A stretch of DNA of 64,000 nt from positions 372,001-436,000 of the forward strand of contig JAMPIV010018962.1 in the NCBI GenBank assembly GCA_024509875.1, read 5' to 3'. This DNA comes from Oreohelix idahoensis (taxonomy: Eukaryota; Mollusca; Gastropoda; Stylommatophora; Oreohelicidae). Both the position numbers and the translations under genes were made by a program. Every line of letters begins with the position of its first letter. The stretch's first letter is position 1. Under the pieces are notes generated by a model. That model was given only the letters and a program-made list of their open reading frames with translations. It had not been told where the DNA came from and did not search any database. Of this stretch, positions 34,973 through 46,925 are shown in pieces.

Positions 34973-37870
34973 GTGGCGCCTCCATCATGCAAAGGCACAA
35001 CAGGCCAATCACCTGTTTGCTTTAAACTTTTGATTAGGAGAAACTACAAGAGAGAAAACTGGACTGCTTGTAAAGGCGACGAACTGGAACGGACTACGAC
35101 TTATGGAACTTGGAACACAAGAAGTATAAATGGGAAAGAAGAGGAGCTAGTGAAAGAGATGAGGAAAGCAAAACTAGAAATCCTGGCTTAAACGGAAACG
35201 AAGAAAAAGGGATAAGGAGTTATGGATCTCGATGGCGCCACGCTGATCTACAGTGGTGTCCCCACATCTGAAAGAGATAAAGGAATTGTGGGTTGTATTG
35301 TGGCAAAAAACCAAATGGATAGTATCAAGGGATGGAACTTTGTCTCGGAACGCATTATGGTCCTAAAACTAAAAGAAGGAGAAACTATAGTCAACCTTGT
35401 CATTGTGTATGGGCCAAATGAAGATGAGCGAGCAGAGGTCAAGGAGGAATTCTTCGAGCTGATACAAAGGACAGTTGGCGACTGCCTAGATGAAATTATC
35501 ATGCTCGGAGATTTCTATGCCATAGCTGGAAATGACCATGTTAGATGGGGTGGAGTTATCGTAAGATGTGAACCAACAAAGAATGAGAAATCGGTGATCG
35601 ACTATGCCATAGTTAGAAAGAGCTCATTCAAGTATGTCCGGGATGCTAGAGTCTGGAGTGGGCCAGAGATTTGAAGTGATCACTACCTGCTAACAATTTA
35701 AAGAACAACTGAAAGAGTTGATCGGTCTAGGAATTGCCTAACATCTCACAAGAAGTTAAGTAAACGAACAGGAGAAATGAGTATTAAGACCTACACGCTG
35801 AGAGAGCCAGAAGTTAAGACCAGATATCAGTGGCTTATTGCTACAGCAGTGAGAAACACAGAAGAACAACCTGATGACCCGGAAACCCTCTGGCTTAAAT
35901 TCAAGGACATCATAAAGATACCTGCAACAGAAGCATGTGGTGAAGTCCGACTTGGGAAGAAGAGAAAGAGGACACCTTGGTGGACAGAGGAAGTTAAAGA
36001 GAAAATAAGAGAAAAGAAAAAGTCATAGAAACAATACTTAGGAGCTAAAACACAACTGGAAGAAACAGAGAAATATAGAGAATATGTGATACTCAGAACA
36101 GAAGCAAAGAACAAGTAGCAAGCAGCAAACAGAAGTCCTTGGAAAAATTTGGAGAAAAGCTAGAAAAAGATGCTCAAGAAACTGTTGTACAAGACCCTTA
36201 AGAACATGAGGAAGAAAAAATAGTGCCCTCTTAAATTTATAAAGGACAAGCAAGGCAAATTGCTTACTGCCCCAAAGGAAGGAATGGAAAGATGGAAAGA
36301 ATATTTCTCAGAACTACTTGATGGTGAGCAAAGTGAAGCATCAGAAATGATAACCACTAGCACAGAAGAGGAAACCAATTGTGGCAAAGATAGCATAAAG
36401 ATGGAAGAACTAAAGGCAGCACTAGAGAAAATCAAGATGGGCAAAGCAGCAGGGCATGATGGTATAACACCAGAAATGGTTAAGTACATAGGAGCAACAG
36501 GCGACCTATTACTCCTGAAGATTCTTGCTTCAAGATTGCTGCAACAAGACTATACAAAAGGATTTGGAGATTGCCATCATTACACAGATTTTCAAAAATG
36601 GTGACAATTGACAATGTGGAAACCATAGAGACATATCCCTTCTCAGTGTCCCTGGTAAACCTACTCTAGAATCTTGGAACAGAGACTCAGACGCCTAGCT
36701 GAGCCACAGTTGGATGAGATCAAGTGTGGCTTCGAGCAAACCGAAGTACTCAAGACCTAATCTTCACACTCAGACAGCTGAGTGAAAAGGCCCTTGAGTA
36801 TAAGAGCGAGATCCATCTTTATTTCTTAGATCTGGAAAAAGCGTTTGACTGGGTCCTCTGGAGCAAACTTTGGGACTGTTTGGCAAGGAAGAACATTCCA
36901 GCACCTCTGATTCATGCTGTACAGAGCTTCTACAAGTCGTGCAGAAATTATGTGAGGACGGCAAACCATAAGTCAGAAGAATTCAGAACCATCACTTATA
37001 TTTTCATACTCCTTATGGACGATGTTTTCAAGGCATATAAGGAGAGGACAAGAAAGTATTCAGTGGGGTACTGGAAGATGAGATAGTTGTGTATGTCAGA
37101 GCTGGCATTTGCTGATGATGTTGCCCTGATTGCTAAATCAGAAGCACATCTTCAATGCAATCAACAGGTCTGGAAGGAAGAACTGGAGAAGAGAGGGATT
37201 GTCATAAGCAGCTCGAAAACAAATACTATGGTGATATCATTAAATGAAAGAAGGCATCAGATTAAGCTGGGAGACCAGGTGCTGGAGCAGGTCAACCACT
37301 TTAAATACCTCGGAGCTGTCATAGACCGGAAGGGAGGCATCAAAGAAGAGTTGGCTACACGAAGAGCAGCAGCTGGGAGACTTTTTTTCAGGCCATAAAT
37401 CGAGGATTCTTCAGCAAAAGAGAAGTTGGTAAGAAGACGAAGATGGCTGTATACCGCTCCACCTATGTCTCAGTCTTGACATATGGATGCGAGTCATGGG
37501 CAATGACTACAACCCACAAAAGCCAGATCCAAACCTCAGAAATGAGGTATCTGAGGAAGGTGGTTGAAGTAACAAGAAAAGACATGGTCCGCAACCAAAC
37601 TATACGTCAACGAACAAAAACCCAGCCCCATGCAGACCCAAGTAGAACAGTCCCAAATGAGATGGTTTGGCCACGTCTGCAGAATGGGAGAAGATCGGTT
37701 ACCACGACAAGCATGGGAAACTAAGAGCCAGGGATCGAGACCCCCAGGACGACCCAGAGTTCTCTGTGAGGATAACATTATTCAATCTTTGAAGGACCGA
37801 GGACTAGAATGGAACCAGACCAAGAGGAAGACAGCCGAAAGGATAGTATGGCGCTCTCTCTTCCAAACCT
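34973..37870 (+). pseudogene. Endonuclease-reverse transcriptase of RTE copy D, heavily degraded
   Basis: Readable in pieces: TTYGTWNTRSINGKEEEL (about 35095), VIVYGPNEDER (about 35400), a central region at 35777-36028, GFRANRSTQD-like sequence at 36730, LDLEKAFDW (about 36830), ELAFADDVALIAKS (about 37098-37140) and RWFGHVCRMGEDRLPRQAW (about 37657). At least six stops or frameshifts separate these. The segment carrying the conserved GVRQGD motif is missing near 36990. Confidence 0.85.
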
Positions 37871-37878
37871 CTATACCT

Positions 37879-40630
37879 GTCACGAAATGGCTTAATTAAG
37901 AATATGTCTGAGTAAAGACACCAGTTTTGAGGAAAGTCTGAGAAGATAGATTAAGATGAGAGTTAAAGTGACTGTGGAGTATGAGACTTATAGCTTCAAG
38001 TGTGAGAACTTAGAATGACTCTCCCTCGCCACTTGTGACTTGTTTTATTAGTTACTGTCTCACCACCTCTCGCTCAGCTGAGATCAGGTATGCACTAATT
38101 ACTAGCCACAGACACAACTGTACAGTTAAAGAATACAGGTACAGTACAGAGAAATACAAACTGATCCAGAGCACATTTTATAGTTTATTAAACCAAAAAA
38201 CTCTTTACTACAGAGAAACAACAACAATAACGTGCAAGGCCGCACAACCTGGAAAAAAGAACAAATCAATAAATGGCACAATTATTAAAAAAATTACCAC
38301 GCACTCTTCCAGTACTACACGAAAACAACTAAGGTTAAAGAAATATACCGGGCGGATGTCTCTAAGTAAGAGCCACCACCACTTGAACACTACTATTACT
38401 AACAAACTACACTGTGGAGTCCCACACACCACAAAAATACTCTCCTCTAGTTTTCACTCTGCCCCGTTTAACCAGACAGAGAAAGACTTACTAACTAATC
38501 TGACTAAAATGTCTCAAAGGCGCTCCTACACAACTAACTTATACACTACTAAATCCTGCTCCACTGAATTCTGCAGAACTAACTCAGAGGCTCTTCTCTA
38601 AGTATTATCTAACTCTACTCTCTCCCCTCTACTTCAGTTCAGTGTCTTCCTGACGCTATCGTCTTCGTCTGAGACTCAGCTGCGTTACCCTTCGTCAGGT
38701 ACCTCCTCCCGTTACCACTTAGAAAGGTATGATTTCCCTCTCTCCTCTCCAGAATAACTGATGAAGAGGCCCTTGGTAAATATATATTTTTGCTTCTGGC
38801 TGTAGAACTAGCAATGATGAAAGCAACTCAATTCTTCACACACAAACGACGATTTAAACCTCTTCGGGTTATGGCCTACTGCTTTATTGTGGCAGTATGT
38901 AAACAATGCCAGTCAACGTAGCCTGTTTTGTATTGGACAATACAAGCTAAGAGCTCCAATTTCTAGGCAATGCCACGCTGTGGTATATGTTTCCTCACGT
39001 CAGGAGAATTCTCAATGCTTCTACGCCTTGCAGACGTAACTAGGGGCGCCCGTTACTTTGCTCGTACCCCAGTTTTTTTCTCAATTACACCGATGTCTCT
39101 TGCCACCCTCTCCGAGAAGGCAAAGTCCGTTGCAGGCTTAGGGACCTACAACGCCGTGAACTTATATACACCAATCCACAAAATACATAATTCAAACACA
39201 TTAATAACCAAAGATTTACATATACCCCGCTTTCCCATACCATAATAAAACTGCACTCAATACAAGCCCTCATGCTCTACCCTATTTCTGCCCTCGGGTC
39301 AGACTTAACAGCTCACCCCTTCCCCTCTCTTTTTCACTGACAACAGGTTGCCTATTACGCATAACACAGACGCGGGCTGACTTGATTGCTTCTGAGGCCA
39401 GCTCGAGACCGAGTCAGTTACCCGTCACAACACCGCTTCGCTGTATCCCGATAAAATAACTTTTACTTAAATAATTTCCCAGCTCTGTTCTTATATTTAA
39501 AGGCAACCCATCGAGGGTTATCAAAATAGCACAAATATCTACACACAGCTGCATACCCCATATCATAATACTGAACTCCCTTCACCACTCTTTTTTCACC
39601 GACAACAAACTTTAATACCCATAGCCACTTTAGTTAAACCAAACTCCTTAGTTCATATACTATTATCTTCAAAGTTATCATAACATAGTCTGGTACTCTT
39701 AATACATTACACCATACTACACCAGCCGTAGGTCCTAAATTCATATAGAGATATATTAATTAATAATACCACCAAACTTTTTTGCACAGAATTACACTGG
39801 CTATACTTCGTATGATTACCACTGAAACTTACAATACACTGGCAGAAGTCAGGTAATTGATGGCAAACTACCGACTAAAATAAAATTAAATTCCAGCAGA
39901 AAGCTTACTCTGACTTGTTAAAATCCTTTAGCTAAAATTCCTACACCACTAAATTATTAAGACTTCGTACATACCCAGACTATCAGAATATCCACTAACC
40001 AGGCAGACTGAATTTATGTCTGACACTATTCACGGCAATAATAATCCAGGACTTGTGAGCGCCGACTAATAATTTGGCCCTGTATATATAGTGCCAATAT
40101 TCTGATGCAAGACAGACGCGGTGAGTCATAGCTTCTAGAATTACCTCCCAAAAATCGCTTCTACCCTACTTTGACGCAATCTAATGACTGCTACTTAAAT
40201 TAAAAATCGAAACCAATCGTCAGAGCTTCCCGTTAAGCATCATAACATTATCTTAACATCTGACTAATCGTTAACATTGCGACGATGAGTCATTCCCCTT
40301 GCTGGAACGGAAAAGGAGGGGGATGGGGAGGGCAATGAACATAAATTCCCCGCGAAGCCTGCTGCCCCGCTGAAAAATGTACTAAGTGTGACGTAAACTT
40401 TTCTGACTGTCTATCAACAAGAAAGACTCACTAGCCCACGCTCTCACACCTACCCCTAAAAAGAGGCGGGCTGGAGGGGTTGATCCTACAATTATCAGAA
40501 CCCTGACAAGAAACGAAAACAACAATAAATCCGAAAACAGGATAAAAATTAAAGAGAAAAGAAGCAACCATATAATAACCAAAAAGAACGGGCGGGTTGA
40601 AAATACAAATTACAGTCACTTTCCACCAAC
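37879..40630. mobile_element. Unclassified 2.75-kb insertion inside RTE copy D
   Basis: RTE sequence stops at ACCT (37875-37878) and resumes at ACCT (40631-40634) with the expected next bases, so 2752 bp were inserted with a 4-bp (possibly 5-bp) duplication. The insert starts GTCACGAAATGG and ends CTTTCCACCAAC. I find no clear terminal inverted repeats, long terminal repeats or protein. The longest plus frame (38035-38601) is Ser/Thr-rich and unrecognised. A 4-5 bp duplication would suit an LTR-type or some DNA elements. Confidence 0.8.
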
Positions 40631-40889
40631 ACCTCATGGTAGAAGAGAAACGGCTAAGTAAGTAAGTAAGTTTATCGAACTCGCAAGTCTAATGTTAACA
40701 GTTAACATGGTTCGTCATTAACTATTTTATTAATCGTTATATTTAAATCTGTGGAAATTATGTAAGCTTTAACAAATTTACGCTCAAGTAGTTCAATAAC
40801 AATATTTCAAATCTATGATTCCTAGATCCGATAGCAATGATTATTTAGTTTGGGACACCGTCATGCTAAAGACACGCAAGTTAACTATC

Positions 40890-41130
40890 AGCTCGGCAGA
40901 AGTGAACAAGTGAAACTCTTCAGACTCCGAATAGGACATAACAGATTGAGATACCACCTATTTAACAATCCGAAGATAGGAATGATTGCTGAACATCTGC
41001 TTTAAAGATGCCCAAAATATAAGCAACAGAGAAAGCACATATGGCCGTCACCAGTATAATTTCTGGACAAACTCCATGGAGATACCAGATACCTCAGACT
41101 GATCACTGCTTGCTTTAAACATATTTAAGC
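40890..41130 (+). mobile_element. LINE fragment, C-terminal end (LFRLRIGHNRL motif)
   Basis: Encodes LFRLRIGHNRLRYHLFNNP, then after a stop pieces equivalent to RCPKY and LDKLHGD. This is the cysteine/histidine-containing C-terminal region of a LINE protein, also seen inverted at 54396-54757 and 59325-59430. Confidence 0.7.
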
Positions 41131-41261
41131 TGACTGCTGAAAGTGTATGTCCAAGACTTCAATGAAGTGATAATTCTCAGAAAGACACAGTTCGCTACCA
41201 CAAAATAATCTCTGATAGTATAATTACAATTTGTTTCCTAAAATAATGTATCATAGCTCCG

Positions 41262-41735
41262 TTTGGTTTGGTTTGGTTTGGTTTGGTTTGGTTTGGTTTG
41301 GTTTTTAAGCACCATCTTCAGTGCACATGGACAACTCCATAAGTACTAGGATCTTCTCCCTTAGATCCCACAAGGAGGATCTCAGCACAGTGCACGAACT
41401 CCGTATCACCGGCAAGGATCCCCATGTGTGTATACAGGAATAATACATTCTATGCATATTTTTGTGGGTAGGTTTCCTTATTTTTTTTAATATTTTGCCA
41501 GGGCAGCGGCCGTATGACCTACTCTTTACGATTTCTAACTGCCGAGTGATTTTTAACGTGCGCAACATGCGCACGGAACCTTCTCATTTTTCGCCCTTAT
41601 CCGAGAAGGCTAGTCATCGAATCTCACTACCCAGAAGATCAAGGAGAAGTATTATATCATTTGGAACCACTGGTTCAGAAAATAATGTCCATCAATTATA
41701 TTCCCTGTGCTGGAAGCGATCCTGATACCGGTACC
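41262..41735 (-). mobile_element. Long tRNA-headed SINE, copy 2, with CAAAC-type tail
   Basis: The reverse complement matches 22980-23480 in order: the CTGAACCAGTGGTTCC region, GGGTAGTGAGATTCGATG, CTTCTCGGATAAGGGCG and AATCGTAAAGAG. It ends in a tail of about eight AAACC units, read as GGTTT on the plus strand at 41262-41303. The A/B box head is only partly retained. Confidence 0.8.
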
Positions 41736-41959
41736 TTTAGAATTAGAGGCGTACGCTGTTTCTGTTTCTCACTTTGTTGATTTTATGCGCATTATTGTTG
41801 ACTAAACTGATATTTGTTAATTGATAATGTTGTTATTGACTAAATTGATGTTTATTCCGATTAAAGGTCGCAGATACTACTGTTTGGCAATGAATTGTTA
41901 GAGACTTCACATATGCTAGGTCTTAGCTTCTTGAGGTGGGGGGGGGCCATCAGTTCCCA

Positions 41960-42200
41960 ACCATGGTGCCTTTACCTTCCATAACTGAAGAGCAGAGACA
42001 GGTACCCATTTATTACAGCTGGTTAGACTAGTTTCGAACCAAGTCACTTTTGCCTCCAGAAGCAATGCGCTCTGAAGTTAAAGGCAACAAGGAAGGGAAT
42101 TCGTCTAACCTACCTCTAAAAACCTGAGGCCTAGTATTTTAAGTCTCTAATTCCAGCATTACGGCAGTATCTGTCATGGACTTGCCTTTAGATTCTTCAG
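41960..42200 (+). mobile_element. SINE-like repeat, second family, copy 1
   Basis: GGAAGGGAATTCGTCTAACC, TAAAAACCTGAGG and GGACTTGCCTTTA correspond in order to GGAAGGGAACTGGTCACCTA, CATAAAAGCTGG and GGGACTGCCTTTA at 45268-45390. Only the body is preserved. Confidence 0.6.
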
Positions 42201-42724
42201 ACGAGGTGTAATTGTTCGCGTAAATTTTTTAATGGTAGTTTTTAAACTCCACCATGACCACAATCATGTGTATTACCTCCTTATTTAGACAATTGTTCTT
42301 CACATAATAAGATTTTGTCGTTTTAAAAGTGCCCGTATTATGAAGAGGCTCATGTCATAGGTATCTCATATTTAACATTTATTTAACATTTCATTTTCCA
42401 TACACAATGTAGGACTTGTTTTTAATGCTTCCAACGGCAAGTCATCTGCAGAGATGAAGCAATTAAAGCTGAAACACCATAAGTGAACAAGGGCTGCAGA
42501 GTCGGCAAAAGAATTTTTCGAATACGAATCCGACTCCTTAAATTTTAGAAGCTCGACCCTGATTCACTCCCGACTTCGATTACAGTTTTTTTTTAAAAAT
42601 TAGTCATAACGTCATACAATTTTGCACTTATATGGAGTTATATGTATAAGTATATGTGTGAATAAATGAATGCGTGGCTTTCGTAGAGTACATTTTAACT
42701 ACTCATTCATGTATTCAATAACTA

Positions 42725-43110
42725 GCTGTAAATACCCGGCGTTGTTCGGGTTTCTTGTAACGGTTTATGAAACTTCGGAAATGTTACATACGTTACAAAA
42801 AATACATTTGACTACATCATGATATATTTACTTATCGTTCTTTTCTTCATTTATTATTGCAACATAATTTTAAAAAATAAAATTTCCTCATTTGGCGAAG
42901 CGCACCCCATTCAATCTAGAAACAGAGTCCATTGGTTATAGTAGGGCGCATATCCAACCATAAATGACCATGTGATTTGCTTCAATGTGCTTGTATTTTA
43001 AACAAATTGTGCCCCGTATGGCGAGGCGTGCACCGTTCAGTCTAAACACAAGGTCCGTTGGTAATTTTAGGGCGCATGACCAAATAGAAAAAGAACCGTT
43101 GCAGAGGTAT
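42725..43110. repeat. Old repeat with two 126-bp units
   Basis: Starts with CTAGCTGTAAATACCCGGCG TTGTTCGGG, a form common at ends of dispersed repeats. Two diverged units begin at GGCGAAGCG (42894) and GGCGAGGCG (43020), and each ends in TAGGGCGCAT or TTAGGGCGCAT. Element class unknown. Confidence 0.6.
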
Positions 43111-43535
43111 AACTGATGTACGTATATTGGCCTGCCATTGGTTTTAAAATACAGTTCTTCTACAATTAGAATCCGTGTTGTAAAATTAATTCCATCCGAT
43201 TTACAAATCCTAAATAGTAAAATAAGACATTTTAAGGCACGCAGATTTGTATAAATTCAAACGAACAGACTTTGACATTTATATAGTAGATAGATAAGGA
43301 GCGTTAACCTACCATTAATGAAAACAAAACCATACGAATTTATTTCCCTTGTCAAAACAAATTGCGGCAAAAAATGTTTCGATTCTAGAGTAGTTCAGCA
43401 ATAATCACATATTGTATCCATATATTTTGAAACTGTAATTATAATTAAAATTTTTTTCTTTTTGCTATAAAATAATACGGCATTTTATTTTTCTGAATGC
43501 GATTTCTTTTAAACACCGAAGTTATTTTTAACAAC

Positions 43536-43731
<196 letters not shown>

Positions 43732-43884
43732 TAATACAGTATAAATTATCAACTGTACACTTTTGGTCGGAATGAAAATCTAAATAGATTTCAAACTAAA
43801 AGTGTACAGTTTATAATTTAAACTGTATGTTTTTTTACTTTTCATTTTGGCTGTATTTGTTTTTCTTCTTCGGTGTTTAATGTT

Positions 43885-44310
43885 CGGGTTTTATACACCT
43901 AAAAAAGTACATAGAAGATCGATGTCGGCGTAAAACTCGAAGAACTCTCCCCAGGCAGGCTGTGTGGAACGAGGACAATCCCGACATCTCCCCCTCTGCC
44001 ACTCTCCAGCACAATCCCAATTTAGCGCCTGTGCTGCATCGAGAAGACCCCCCCCCCCCCTAAATGTTGCCTGCATTTGCAAAAGCCACTCTGGTTCCAC
44101 TCATTCTGCCACCGATGTCTTCGCCCGTTTCCCCGTCCGGTGTTACCACGTAACCCAGATACGCAAATACATCCGCCTGCTCCAGCTCCTGGCTCCCCAC
44201 TTCCATGGGCTCAATCCATTACACTGAGCGTCATGACCCACGTTCTCCCCCAGGCCGATACCCAGTCCCACCCGCCGGCCATACCCATTTAGCCTGTCTG
44301 TTATTCCTTG
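43885..44310 (-). mobile_element. LINE fragment, RT thumb region
   Basis: The minus strand encodes, in one frame, QELEQADVFAYLGYVVTP then DGETGEDIGGRMS and ARVAFANAG. This is the conserved YLG segment after the RT palm; it stops near 44065, and related sequence continues in another frame towards 43890. Locally GC-richer than its surroundings. Confidence 0.75.
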
Positions 44311-44449
44311 GAAAGAAAGGTAATATAACAGCATACAATTACAGTATCCAATCATAATCAAGATTAAGTATGTTTAAAAAAAAAAAAAATGAAATTAATG
44401 AAAAAAAAAGACATCAACAAGAAAAAAAGAAAACATCCATACAGTTTCT

Positions 44450-44865
44450 TCTTCTATGGTCTTTGGTTGCTGACTGGAAAAGCAATCAATGATTATCACG
44501 CCTAGTTGCGTCTTGTAGGGCAGCAACAAACTGTCTCCACTTTGTTCCTTGGTCGCTGACTGACAAAGCAATCAATGATCATAACGCCTAGTGGCGTCTT
44601 GCAGGGCATCAACAAACTGTCTCCACTTTGTTCCTTGGTCGCTGACTAGAAAAGTAATCAATGATCATCACGCCTAGTGGCGTCGTGTAAAGCAGCAATA
44701 AACTGTCTCCACTCTGCTCGACCGACAGTGTGGTACCCAGCTCTGGTTCATGCTTAGTATCTCTGCCTCCGCAGATCTCCGCCAGGTGGCTTTTGGCCGT
44801 CCTTGCTTTCGCTTTCCTTCTGAAGTCTGTCGCCCCGCTATCCCGAACTGGACATTAATTGTCAC
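44450..44865 (-). mobile_element. LINE 3' end with its last segment repeated three times (86 bp)
   Basis: The minus strand from 44865 encodes GKRKQGRPKATWRRSAEAE and then, after a frameshift, the end of the ORF (WRQFVAAL-type). The terminal part, coding end plus 3' UTR, is present as three tandem 86-bp units with TTGGT(T/C)GCTGAC at 44463, 44549 and 44635. A GAA-rich tail (TTCTTCTTC on plus at 44446) closes it. Related unit sequence with GCCTAGTGGCGTCTT is at 62610-62700. Confidence 0.85.
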
Positions 44866-45130
44866 AGCACATTTGGAATAGATAGATGTAAATTTAGAAA
44901 TGTAAGAAAGATATATAGGATCTGTTAAGTGGCTCGTTAAAGGTTAGATTCCTATACAAGTGAGGGGTGAATAGGAATGCGAATATTATCACTAAGAGAT
45001 AATGCCTCAGAAGGGCACTTGAGAATGGATTCTGTTTCCTTGTGTTCTACAATGATAGTCCGTTCCTTCACACAATGGTGAATAGCAATAAAATATAATA
45101 CATGTATATAACACTTATTTATATAAAGTA

Positions 45131-45395
45131 AGTGAACGACTGGCCAAGCGGTCAGAGCGCATTCTGTAGCACAACCATATTGGTTTTGAGACCGAAACCT
45201 GGCAGTGGCACACTCCAGTTTACCCGCTGTAAATGGGCACTCAGCTGTGCTCCTGAGGTAGGGAAGGAAACGGTAGCGAGGAAGGGAACTGGTCACCTAA
45301 CCTCATAAAAGCTGGATATTTCATGGTGAAGCTTCTAACACTTTATTTCCCTAAGACAATCTCTGCCATGGGACTGCCTTTATCTTTGAAATAGA
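45131..45395 (+). mobile_element. tRNA-derived SINE, second family, copy 2
   Basis: A tRNA-like head, GACTGGCCAAGCGGTCAGAG (A box), with a weaker B box near TTTTGAGACCGAAACC, then a body shared with 41960-42200. A pol III-driven element is inferred from the head. Confidence 0.65.
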
Positions 45396-45545
45396 TACAG
45401 CAATTAATATGATAGATATTATCTTCTATTGGCTGTGGGGCTAGGTGTGATATGTTTTTAATACAAGCAGCAGTTACTCACATAGCCGCTGTGCAGATCA
45501 TATCAAGAATTACATACGTGTAAACCAATGAATATTCTATGTGTT

Positions 45546-45588
<43 letters not shown>
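45546..45588. repeat. TA/TG microsatellite
   Basis: (TA)n followed by (TG)n, about 43 bp. Confidence 0.95.
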
Positions 45589-45920
45589 TGCGAAGTCTAT
45601 ACCAACCTGAACAGAGTGAAATCGTATATACCACTTGGTTAACACCAAAGAGTTAATAATCTGGACTTCCTCGTCATTTAGATGCACTCGGTCCATGGGT
45701 TGTGGGTGTAAGTGGCGTTTGCGTCTAAGCTTCTGACTCTTATGGATGTCTTCTCACATGTTCTAAATCGTTCGATGGGTTTTCACTGTTGCTCACGTCA
45801 CTGAATTGTGAGGGGTGGGTGTTCCGACATAATCACACGTAAATTCTCTCCCCGACATGTTGTAATAAAATATGAATATGTACCACATGGTCACATAATG
45901 AAAATCATTCATCACGTTAT

Positions 45921-46230
45921 AATGGATGACAATAAGAAATCGAAGATTGAGTTGCTGAGGAATAAAGATACATTGAAACTACTGTGGAAGATAATAGAAA
46001 CATTAGCTCTTCCTCGTGAGAATAAATTAAGACAATCTCAAGTGGAAAAGGAGAAAAAGGAGTTGGAAGATGAGATGAGCTCAATTGAAAACAAATATCT
46101 ATGTAAGGAACAGGCTCTTATTAGAGAGCTAGAACAAGTCAAAGTGGACTGTGAGAAATTAAAAGTTGAGGCTCAGGAACGGGAAAAGTCCTATAATGAA
46201 ACACTTGTTGGTCTCTTGCATGACTATTTA
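45921..46230 (+). pseudogene. Fragment of a coiled-coil gag-like gene, relative of 15745-17697
   Basis: From ATG 45921 (MDDNKKSKIELLRNKD) about 100 codons encode a Lys/Glu coiled coil. The segment EKLKVEAQEREKSYNETL matches EKLKVETDKRDRDYTESL of the protein at 15745-17697 in sequence and position within the coil. Similarity ends near 46230, where unrelated AT-rich sequence leading to the gag-protease element begins. The rest of the gene is not found downstream. Truncation by the neighbouring retroelement is likely. Confidence 0.55.
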
Positions 46231-46925
46231 TATTCCTTGTTCTATGTTATATGTTTATTTGTTTTATATGTCATATATGTGTTTATATTTCAGCGGGTTT
46301 GGTTGGGCGGTGACTGTCGTAGAATATCCCACTTTACCGAGGGTCTACGACAGCGTTCTTTAGGGACTTTTGCGAATTTCCCGCAGTGGAAATCTCCAGC
46401 AAACATTTTTTGCTGCGTATTATAGTCCACTGCGTTTGGTTATTTGTGATATTTTTGTTTAGTTGGGACGAGCTGTTCTATGTTGTTTTGTAATATTTTT
46501 CTCTGTTCTTTAGTTTTGATTAATTTGTTTGCATTTGTCTGCCTCCCTTTCTATCGTTTATTTCTTTACACCTTTTTGTTTATACACTGTGTAGTCGATT
46601 GTTTTGTTGGTGATTCGCAGCTGTCGTTACATGCTTCGTAAGATTCTACTTTATTTTTGCTTAAGTGTTTATTTGATTTCTGCGAACGTTGTCGTTTGTC
46701 CTTGTTGCTTTATCTTGTCTTTCCAGTTGTTGTTATTCATTGTTGCTATACACTGTCAATATTGGTTTGCACAATAAGTATATAAGTGATTAATTATATT
46801 ATTGATAACTAAGGTGTTGATACAAGTTCTTGGGCAAAGACTTGTCACCCACTGAGTTGGGATAAAGTGAGTTTCGCAGATAATAATTATTTACACAGGT
46901 TATTGATCTCACATAATTAGACATA
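46231..46925. other. 5' leader region of the gag-protease element
   Basis: No gene. T-rich with a perfect 10-bp inverted repeat (CTGTCGTAGA at 46314-46323, TCTACGACAG at 46344-46353). It probably holds the 5' LTR and leader of the retroelement, but I find no matching 3' LTR in the window to define it. Confidence 0.4.

Larger units (their letters stand above)
34898..40670 (+). mobile_element. RTE LINE copy D, full length, split by a 2.75-kb insertion, 9-bp target-site duplication
   Basis: The 5' end begins GTCAGCTCCGCCTATGCCGG, the same 5' region as copy A. The 3' end is CGGCTAAGTAAGTAAGTAAG. TTTATCGAA flanks it at 34889-34897 and 40671-40679. The element's own length is about 3.0 kb once the insertion (37879-40630) is removed. 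Its endonuclease-RT frame is much more damaged than copy A, with many stops and frameshifts and a short deletion after the endonuclease start of region VRWGGVIV. The RT core FADD at about 37105 is still readable. Confidence 0.95.

Noticed and set aside
38035..38601. 188-codon plus-strand frame in the inserted element
   Set aside because: Open, but Ser/Thr/Lys-rich low-complexity with no recognised motif. Kept only as a note within the insertion.
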